DNA of 10,842 nt, taken from the NCBI GenBank assembly GCA_964346325.1, contig CAYFUK010000039.1, forward strand, positions 1 through 10,842, written 5' to 3'. The stretch comes from JAUVDZ01 sp964346325 (GTDB taxonomy: Bacteria; Patescibacteriota; Gracilibacteria; UBA1369; PNNO01). The notes beneath the pieces are model-generated. The model did not search any database. It saw only the letters and a list, made by a program, of their open reading frames with translations, and was not told where the DNA came from. Positions within the stretch are counted from its first letter, which is position 1. Each line of letters starts with the position of its first letter. This document shows positions 1 through 5,635 of the stretch, piece by piece. The position numbers and the translations under genes were made by a program.

Positions 1-224
1 AAATCGGATGATAAATATCGAAAAGACTTTTAAAAAAAGATCCGAACAATCCTTTAATAAGATTATTTTTGAATAAGGCGGTTGATAATCAAAAATTTAT
101 TGATGCTTATACGGCAATCAGAAATTTATTCTTTCCAAAAAACTATTTGGAAGGGCTGAATGAGGAGGATTTTGAAGAAAAAAAAGAGGAAGAAAAGCCG
201 AAAGGTCTTAATAAATTTATGTAG
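1..224 (+). pseudogene. 3' end of an unidentified gene, apparently frameshifted
   Basis: The frame ending at TAG 222-224 is open from position 15 and reads as natural protein: a DPNNPLIRLF stretch, then an aromatic-rich section, then a Glu/Lys-rich tail ending GLNKFM. It has no ATG and is closed upstream by TGA and TAA at 9-14. The frame entering at base 1 reads KSDDKYRKDF and stops at TAA 31-33. The two join smoothly if one T is added to the T4A7 tract at 28-38. I infer one gene interrupted by a 1-base deletion, either an assembly error or a real mutation. An alternative is a short gene starting at TTG 69 (51 codons). I do not recognise the family. The product would be cytoplasmic as far as this tail shows. 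Confidence 0.4.
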
Positions 225-242
225 AATTTATCCGAGCCTGCC

Positions 243-271
243 TTGCGGTATTGTAAAAAATATTATATAAT
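243..271 (+). promoter_or_regulatory. Sigma-70-type promoter for the 308-973 gene
   Basis: TTGCGG (243-248), a 17-nt spacer and a perfect TATAAT (266-271). The expected start of transcription is near 278, giving a leader of about 30 nt before ATG 308. The -35 box matches consensus at only three of six positions, but the spacing and -10 are ideal. Confidence 0.55.
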
Positions 272-307
272 ATACGTTGAAGTTATTACATTATAACCAA
301 AATAAAA

Positions 308-973
308 ATGAAACAAAAAACCGTAAAATTTGAAATCGGCAAATTGCTTGCCATTGTAATTACTATTGTTGTAATTGCCGGGTTGGCAAGTGCATATTTA
401 TCATCCGATTTTTACAAGGGCATGCTTCAGGGTGATGAAAAAATGGGTGCCCTGACTGCGGAGCAGGAGGCGGCACTGGCAGAAGATTGTTATTTTTTCA
501 CTGAAGATGAATTGAATTATATATTGGAAAGCAAATATATAACAGAAGAGGAAACACTTTTGGTTGATAAATGTTTAAAAGAGCAGCAAAGTGAAGTTAA
601 AATTGACGGCTCACTAACTGCGGAGCAGGAGGCGGCATTAGCTGAAGACTGCAATGCTTTAACTCGGGAAGAAATTTATTTTTATATGGAAGATGAAAAT
701 CTTAATGAGGATGAAGCATATTTGTTAGAAAATTGCATTGAAGAAATAAATAAAGTTTATTTGGAAACCGATACCGCTTTAACGGAAGAATCACTTTCAA
801 CAACCGAATCAACTTATGAACAGGATATGAGTTTGGATAGTTCTACCGAATCCACTACTCAGACATATGAAGAAACCCAATTGAAAAATGAAGACAACAC
901 ACTTTCAACAACCGAATCAACTTATGAACAGGATACAAGAATAGAAGACGGGACAACAGAGGCAACCAAGTAA
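308..973 (+). CDS. Exported acidic repeat protein, family not recognised
   Basis: A 221-residue protein. The N-terminus is basic (Lys2, 4, 7, 12) and is followed by a hydrophobic segment at about 13-30. It is either a signal peptide (possible cut after ALASA-like residues near 29) or an uncleaved anchor; no lipobox cysteine is present. The body at 48-146 consists of two copies of a unit with a 54-residue period. Each copy begins LTAEQEAALAEDC and has a second Cys exactly 28 residues after the first (Cys61/89 and Cys115/143). Residues 156-221 form a low-complexity tail rich in Thr, Ser and Glu, with LSTTESTYEQD occurring twice. The positive-inside rule puts repeats and tail outside the membrane, where the paired cysteines could form disulfides (inference). 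It has its own promoter and terminator, so it is a single-gene unit. The A-rich leader has no Shine-Dalgarno sequence. Function is unknown; a cell-surface or wall-linked role is plausible from the architecture only. Confidence 0.85.
   Translation: MKQKTVKFEIGKLLAIVITIVVIAGLASAYLSSDFYKGMLQGDEKMGALTAEQEAALAEDCYFFTEDELNYILESKYITEEETLLVDKCLKEQQSEVKIDGSLTAEQEAALAEDCNALTREEIYFYMEDENLNEDEAYLLENCIEEINKVYLETDTALTEESLSTTESTYEQDMSLDSSTESTTQTYEETQLKNEDNTLSTTESTYEQDTRIEDGTTEATK
449..745 (+). repeat. Two-copy 162-nt-period coding repeat
   Basis: Copies at about 449-583 and 611-745 encode the two Cys-containing units of the protein above. They align without gaps over 45 residues. A 21-nt block is identical at 455-475 and 617-637, offset by 162 nt (54 codons). 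The rest has diverged mostly outside the LTAEQEAALAEDC block and the second cysteine, which suggests an older duplication with one conserved core. Confidence 0.85.
792..935 (+). repeat. Perfect 36-bp direct repeat in the Thr/Ser/Glu tail
   Basis: Bases 792-827 and 900-935 are identical over 36 nt and lie 108 nt apart, in frame (36 codons). They encode LSTTESTYEQD twice. Identity at synonymous positions indicates a recent duplication or gene conversion, and the tail may vary in length between strains (inference). Confidence 0.9.
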
Positions 974-994
974 GATGACTTTTAATTTAACCAC

Positions 995-1026
995 GGGCTC
1001 GATTAAATCAAATTGAGCCCTTTTTT
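995..1026 (+). terminator. Intrinsic terminator after the repeat-protein gene
   Basis: GGGCTCGATT (995-1004) pairs with AATTGAGCCC (1011-1020), giving a 10-bp stem with one G-U pair and a 6-nt loop. Six T residues follow at 1021-1026. It starts 21 nt after the stop codon and separates this gene from the slipin gene. Confidence 0.9.
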
Positions 1027-1088
1027 GTTGCATTAGTCTGCCAAATTGAGTAATCTTGAATCAACTCATTCTTTTAACAATCAATATT

Positions 1089-1856
1089 ATGCAGACTTTA
1101 ATAATGTTTTATCCGGTTTTTATAGTAATCGGTATTATTGTTTTGATTAGTATTAAACAGATAAATGAGTATCAACGCGGGGTTATGTTTACTTTAGGTA
1201 AATACACGGGCACAAAAATGCCCGGATGGCGACTGGCGATCCCTGTTTTTCAGCAAATGATAAAAGTTGATATTCGTGTTAAAGCAGTTGATGTACCTGA
1301 CCAGGAAGCTATTACTAAGGATAATGTGTCAATTCAGATAAATGCCGTTATTTACTATAAAATTACCAATGCTGAAAAATCCGTAATTGCAGTTGAAAAT
1401 TTTTATTATGCAATTTCTCAGTTGGCTCAGACTACAATGAGGAATGCTGTAGGTGAAGTGAGCCTTGATGAATTACTTAAAAATCGTGATCAAATTGCAA
1501 ACAGAATTCAGGGAATTGTTGATAAAGCTTCGGACCCGTGGGGTATTAAAGTCGAATCTGTTGAATTAAAGGACGTTATGTTGCCTCAGGATTTAAAAAG
1601 GACAATGGCTAAAGAAGCTGAAGCCGAGCGTGAAAAAAGAGCTGTTATTATTCGCGCGGCAGGTGAGGTTGAAGCCGCTGATAACATGAGTCAAGCCGCA
1701 AAAACTTTAAATTCAGCACCCGGAGCTCTCCATTTAAGAACATTGCAATCCATAAATGATTTGTCATCGGATCAATCAAATACCACCATATGGATGCTTC
1801 CTATTGAGGCATTGAGAGCTCTTGAACATATTGCCAAAAAAGGAGCACATGAATAA
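1089..1856 (+). CDS. Slipin / stomatin-like SPFH-domain membrane protein
   Basis: From ATG 1089 the product is 255 residues, the usual slipin length. It has a short N-terminal hydrophobic hairpin or helix (about 4-23), then the SPFH domain opening with NEYQRGVMFTLGKYTG (about 26-41), a PGWRLAIPV segment, AITKDNVSIQINAVIYYKI, and VESVELKDVMLP. An Ala/Glu/Arg-rich coiled coil containing AEAEREKRA (about 177-185) and a C-terminal region complete it. Slipins oligomerise at the cytoplasmic face of the membrane and are linked to membrane microdomains and protease partners. The usual neighbour, an NfeD-type gene, is absent here. The frame also allows TTG 1056 (266 residues). I prefer ATG because a weak promoter (TTGCAT 1028-1033, 17 nt, TAATCT 1051-1056) would start transcription downstream of that TTG. 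The gene converges on purD with only 32 nt between the stops and no clear terminator there. Confidence 0.9.
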   Translation: MQTLIMFYPVFIVIGIIVLISIKQINEYQRGVMFTLGKYTGTKMPGWRLAIPVFQQMIKVDIRVKAVDVPDQEAITKDNVSIQINAVIYYKITNAEKSVIAVENFYYAISQLAQTTMRNAVGEVSLDELLKNRDQIANRIQGIVDKASDPWGIKVESVELKDVMLPQDLKRTMAKEAEAEREKRAVIIRAAGEVEAADNMSQAAKTLNSAPGALHLRTLQSINDLSSDQSNTTIWMLPIEALRALEHIAKKGAHE

Positions 1857-1888
1857 ATACAGTGACTTTTATCATAAATAATCTTAAA

Positions 1889-3202
1889 TTATCCGCGTAA
1901 TTTTTTCATATGGTCCACGCGTTTTTGTATTAAAGCGTCGGTACCTATATCCTCTCTGTAAAAAACTTTGCCGCTGACGCTTGAAAGTGCTGAAGCTGCT
2001 ATTTTTTCAGCTTCACCGATTGTTTCGGCTATTCCAACAAATGCCAATGCGCGAGAACCGCTCATGTAAATGCCGTCTTCACGTTTGTCGACCGAAGCAT
2101 AATATAAATTAACACCTTCGGATACATCGCCGACTTCTATTTTTTCGCCTTTTACAGGATTTTCAGGGTAGCCTTCGGGCACCACATATTTGCATACAGT
2201 CGCCAGGTGATCGAATTTCGCATCATACATGTGCAAAGTCCCATTTATTATATGTTCGCATAAAGTTACAAAATCGCTTTTTAAAACAGGCAAAACATTC
2301 ATAGCTTCGGGATCTCCAAATCGTGCGTTAAATTCAATTAATCCTATTCCATCTTGTTTTGCGATAAATCCGCCATACATTATTCCTTTAAATTCAGCTC
2401 CTGTTTCTTCAAATAACGCCCTTGCTGTTTTTTGGGTTATTTCGATCGCTTTTGCAATATCTTCAGGCTTTATAAATGGTAGTAAGTGGTTTGCATCGCT
2501 GTAAGTCCCCATTCCGCCGGTGTTTGGGCCGGTATCACCGTTATATGCACGTTTATGATCCTGCACTGCGGGCATTGGAATAACCGTTTTACCGTCACAA
2601 AAACACATTAAACTGAATTCTTCACCAATAAATTTTTCTTCAATTACAACTCTGCCGAATTTTTCTATACATTTTGAAGCCCATTCAATGCCTTCTTCAG
2701 CCGATTTTAAATGCTCTCCGCTTACTTTTACGCCTTTTCCTCCCATTAATCCGTCCGCTTTAACAACATATTCTTCGCCTAAATCATTAATGAATTCAGC
2801 CATACCTTCGTCTGATGTAAAAACTTTAAATTCGGGATTGCCCGGAATTTTATATTTATCTAACAGATCACGTGTAAATGATTTCGATGATTCAAGCCTA
2901 GCCACTGTTGCAAGAGGAGCAACCGAATGGACTTCAACTTCCAAAAGTGCGTCAGCGCATCCGTCAGCTATCGGATCATCTGGTCCAATTACCGCAAAAT
3001 CTACTTTTTCCCGGATTGCAAGTTTTTTTAATTCATCAAAATTATCCAGATGCCCTGTTTCATAACGGTCGGCCAGTTTTGCAATACCGGGATTTTTAGC
3101 TTTTCCGTAAGCTATTATAGATATATTTTGGGGGCTTTTTTTAAGTGTTTCAGCTATTGCATGTTCTCTTGCACCGTTTCCCACTAACAATATCTTTTTC
3201 AT
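1889..3202 (-). CDS. purD: Phosphoribosylamine-glycine ligase (GAR synthetase)
   Basis: It catalyses the second step of purine synthesis: phosphoribosylamine plus glycine plus ATP gives GAR. The 437-residue protein is full length. The N-domain has VGNGAREHA (7-15) and VIGPDDPIADG (71-81). The ATP-grasp core has VVKADGLMGGKGVKV (146-160), VIEEKFIGEEFS (186-197), the substrate loop GPNTGGMGTYS (225-235) and the metal-binding LIEFNARFGDPEA (288-300). The C-terminal lobe follows (CKYVVPEGYP at 337-346). GLMGGKGVK, FNARFGDPEAMN and the CKYVVPEGYP to YYASV stretch look closer to archaeal PurD than to the standard bacterial form, which has AAGKGV and FNCRFGDPETQ (from memory). It is last in the folD-purF-purD run, 11 nt after the purF stop. 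No terminator hairpin is visible downstream. Confidence 0.96.
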   Translation of the reverse strand: MKKILLVGNGAREHAIAETLKKSPQNISIIAYGKAKNPGIAKLADRYETGHLDNFDELKKLAIREKVDFAVIGPDDPIADGCADALLEVEVHSVAPLATVARLESSKSFTRDLLDKYKIPGNPEFKVFTSDEGMAEFINDLGEEYVVKADGLMGGKGVKVSGEHLKSAEEGIEWASKCIEKFGRVVIEEKFIGEEFSLMCFCDGKTVIPMPAVQDHKRAYNGDTGPNTGGMGTYSDANHLLPFIKPEDIAKAIEITQKTARALFEETGAEFKGIMYGGFIAKQDGIGLIEFNARFGDPEAMNVLPVLKSDFVTLCEHIINGTLHMYDAKFDHLATVCKYVVPEGYPENPVKGEKIEVGDVSEGVNLYYASVDKREDGIYMSGSRALAFVGIAETIGEAEKIAASALSSVSGKVFYREDIGTDALIQKRVDHMKKLRG

Positions 3203-3213
3203 TTGATAAAAGG

Positions 3214-4701
3214 TTATAACAATGTCATTGTTTCCGAAATGTTTTCAGTTGAAGGATGAGCTTTTCTTCTTGTTTCTTCGGCTTGTTTGAGGGTTTTTTC
3301 AGTTATTTCGGGAGTTGGGTATTTGCCCGAGAAACAAGCTCCGCAAAAAGTGCTGATTTCTTTGTTTCCTATGTGTGCCGCTTTTTCGAGATCTTTAAGT
3401 TCCTGATAAATGACTTTATCAGCCCCTATCACTTTCGCAATTGTTTCGTTTGTAAGGTTATAAGCAACAAAATCCTTTCTTGTAGGCATATCCACGCCAT
3501 ACACACAAGGTGATATAAGTGGTGGCGCACATGAAGCAATGTATACTTTTTTAGCGCCGGCGTTTCTGCACATTTCAATGATTTTTTTTGAAGTATTACC
3601 TCTTACTATACTGTCATCCACAAGTAGAATATTTTTTCCTTTAAGCTCCAGGCCGATCGGATTAAGTTTGAATCTGATTGATTTTTTACGGATAGCCTGC
3701 CCCGGCATTATAAAGGTGCGGCCTATATACCTGTTTTTAACCAGACCTTCACGATATTTGAGCCCGAGTTTGTTTGCCAGGGGAATAGCGGAACTTCTTG
3801 AGCTGTCAGGCACCGGTATAACTACATCAATATTCAGTTTTTCTTTTTTTATCTTTTCAGCAAGATATTCTCCAAGCCTTAATCGTGTTTTATAAACATT
3901 AATATTATCAATTGAAGAATCCGGCCTTGCCAGATAAACCCATTCAAATAAACAATGTGCTCTATTTCTTTTGGGTGAGCATTTTTTTCTGTGAAGGTTA
4001 TTTTCTTTATCTATATATATAACTTCTCCGGGCTGTACATCATCAATCAATTTAAAACCAAGGGTATCAATTGCAACGCTTTCTGAAGCTATAATATAAT
4101 CGGTTTTAAGTTTGGTTTTTCTTTGTCCGAAGCAAAGAGGCCTTATTCCATAGGGATCTCTGAATGCCACAATCCCATGTTCTCCAACCATAGTTATAAC
4201 ACTATAGCTGCCTTTAAGCCTTTTAAAGACGTTTTGCATTGCTTTAAAAATATGTTCGGGGTCCATGTGTTTAACCCCCAGTGCTCTTAATTCATGTGCA
4301 ACTATATTTAACAGCACTTCGGAATCACTTTGCGTATTTAAAAATCTTTTATCTTTATCAATAACCTGTTCTTTTAATTGATCATAATTTGTTAAATTTC
4401 CGTTATGAACAAGTGCCAATCCATATGGTGAATTAACATAAAACGGCTGAGATTCGGCTTCGTTATAACTTCCGGCGGTAGGGTAGCGTACATGAGCTAT
4501 ACCCATTGGCCCTGTTAAACGCATCATATTTTTGGTTCTGAACACATCACGCGCAAGCCCGTTACCTTTTTTTAAATGGAAGTTGTCATCAAAAGTAACC
4601 ATACCCGCCGAATCCTGCCCCCTGTGCTGAAGAATTATCAATCCGTCGTATAATTCAGGAGACACGTTTTCCGAACTCATTATTCCGATTATTCCGCACA
4701 T
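3214..4701 (-). CDS. purF: Amidophosphoribosyltransferase, Fe-S-type cysteine set
   Basis: It catalyses the committed step of purine synthesis: PRPP plus glutamine gives phosphoribosylamine. The 495-residue protein starts MCGIIG, so Cys2 becomes the N-terminal nucleophile after Met removal, with no propeptide. The glutaminase domain has LQHRGQDSAG (24-33), HVRYPTAG (70-77), HNGNLTNY (99-106) and TQSDSE (123-128). The PRPP-binding motif is ILLVDDSIVRGNTS (358-371). Cys250 (in CLFEWVYLARPDS), Cys399 (SPCVYG), Cys453 and Cys456 (TFCGACFSGKYP) sit at nearly the spacing of the four [4Fe-4S] ligands of the Bacillus-type enzyme. A cluster is therefore inferred. It lies 11 nt after the folD stop and 11 nt before purD. 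Its product is consumed directly by PurD, and phosphoribosylamine is unstable, which fits co-expression. Confidence 0.96.
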   Translation of the reverse strand: MCGIIGIMSSENVSPELYDGLIILQHRGQDSAGMVTFDDNFHLKKGNGLARDVFRTKNMMRLTGPMGIAHVRYPTAGSYNEAESQPFYVNSPYGLALVHNGNLTNYDQLKEQVIDKDKRFLNTQSDSEVLLNIVAHELRALGVKHMDPEHIFKAMQNVFKRLKGSYSVITMVGEHGIVAFRDPYGIRPLCFGQRKTKLKTDYIIASESVAIDTLGFKLIDDVQPGEVIYIDKENNLHRKKCSPKRNRAHCLFEWVYLARPDSSIDNINVYKTRLRLGEYLAEKIKKEKLNIDVVIPVPDSSRSSAIPLANKLGLKYREGLVKNRYIGRTFIMPGQAIRKKSIRFKLNPIGLELKGKNILLVDDSIVRGNTSKKIIEMCRNAGAKKVYIASCAPPLISPCVYGVDMPTRKDFVAYNLTNETIAKVIGADKVIYQELKDLEKAAHIGNKEISTFCGACFSGKYPTPEITEKTLKQAEETRRKAHPSTENISETMTLL

Positions 4702-4712
4702 AAGCGCAAAGG

Positions 4713-5573
4713 TTATTCGATATTATTTAATCTTTTGGCAGCATTTACAGTATTTTGCATTAAACATGCCACTGTCATAGGTCCCGCACCACCGGGTACG
4801 GGAGTAATATAAGACGCTTTCGGTTCAATTTTTTCAAAATCAACATCTCCTCTTAATTTTCCGTCTTCGGTTCGATTGGTTCCTATATCTATAACTATGG
4901 CGCCTTGTTTAACCATATCTTCGGTAATTAAGTTGATTTTTCCCACTGCCACACATAAAAGATCCGCATTCAAAGTATGTTTTTTTAAATCTTTTGTTTT
5001 GATGTGACACGTTGTGGGCGTTGCTCCGCGATTTAAAAGCATTGTTGATAAAGGTTTTCCAACAATATTTGACGCTCCTACAATTGTCGCGTCCATTCCG
5101 GCTACATCAATATCGTAATAATCAAGCATTTTTATAACACCCGCCGGAGTGCATGGCGGTAAATCTTCAAACTCAGTGCTCAAAAATATTTTCCCAAGGT
5201 TGTAAGCGGTGAATCCGTCAACATCTTTATGGGGATCAATTGCACGAATAACTTTTGGCACCTCAAAATGTTCAGGCAAAGGTAATTGAACCAAAATTCC
5301 ATGAATAATATGATCCTTATTTAATTCCTCAATTTTATCCAAAAGTTCAGCCTGAGTTAAATCCGTATCATAATCAAATTGCACCCATTCTATACCGGTT
5401 TTTTCACAAGCTTTGCGTTTTTGTTTGATATAAGAAAGGCTTGCGGGATCTTTTCCAACCAAAATAACAGCGAGCTTTGGCTGCAGGGTATGCTCTTGCT
5501 TCAATTTATCAACCTCTTTTGAGAGATTTTCATAGATTTCATTTGCGATCTTTTTACCATCTATAAGCGCCAT
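4713..5573 (-). CDS. folD: Methylene-THF dehydrogenase / methenyl-THF cyclohydrolase
   Basis: A bifunctional cytoplasmic enzyme converting 5,10-methylene-THF to 10-formyl-THF, the formyl donor for two purine steps. The 286 residues match the family. Visible features are the catalytic pair Tyr48 and Lys52 (SYIKQK), VQLPLP (95-100), DPHKDVDGF (113-121), PPCTPAG (139-145), the NADP-binding loop VGASNIVGKP (165-174) and TPVPGGAGPMT (257-267). The loop has Ala where many NADP-using FolDs have Arg (GRS); both forms occur. It is the first gene of the folD-purF-purD run, with its own promoter and a leader of about 20 nt. The pairing with two purine genes argues that formyl supply for purines is its main job here. 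Confidence 0.96.
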   Translation of the reverse strand: MALIDGKKIANEIYENLSKEVDKLKQEHTLQPKLAVILVGKDPASLSYIKQKRKACEKTGIEWVQFDYDTDLTQAELLDKIEELNKDHIIHGILVQLPLPEHFEVPKVIRAIDPHKDVDGFTAYNLGKIFLSTEFEDLPPCTPAGVIKMLDYYDIDVAGMDATIVGASNIVGKPLSTMLLNRGATPTTCHIKTKDLKKHTLNADLLCVAVGKINLITEDMVKQGAIVIDIGTNRTEDGKLRGDVDFEKIEPKASYITPVPGGAGPMTVACLMQNTVNAAKRLNNIE

Positions 5574-5580
5574 TTTTGAA

Positions 5581-5599
5581 AAGCCTAAAGGACGGGCTT
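5581..5599 (-). other. Small hairpin in the folD leader
   Basis: On the minus strand AAGCC (5599-5595) pairs with GGCTT (5585-5581) across a 9-nt loop, and TTCAAAA and the folD ATG follow. It sits at or next to the predicted transcript 5' end. It could protect the 5' end or weakly stop leuS readthrough. The 5-bp stem could be chance. Confidence 0.25.
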
Positions 5600-5628
5600 A
5601 TATTATCACTTTAACAGGGCACTATCAA
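5600..5628 (-). promoter_or_regulatory. Promoter for folD-purF-purD
   Basis: On the minus strand there is TTGATA (5628-5623), a 17-nt spacer, and TAATAT (5605-5600). Transcription should start near 5593, about 20 nt before the folD ATG. It lies in the 62-nt gap between leuS and folD, so the purine genes need not depend on leuS readthrough. Confidence 0.6.
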
Positions 5629-5635
5629 CTTGAAT

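Noticed and set aside
1857..1888. Bidirectional terminator between the slipin gene and purD
   Set aside because: The 32-nt gap has no stem with G-C pairs and no T-run on either strand.
2229..3099. Plus-strand open frames opposite purD
   Set aside because: They are antisense to a gene with complete conserved motifs and show no recognisable protein features.
5618..5628. 11-mer GGCACTATCAA also at 9442-9452
   Set aside because: One copy lies in the folD promoter and the other in a coding region, with no extension of identity; best explained as chance.
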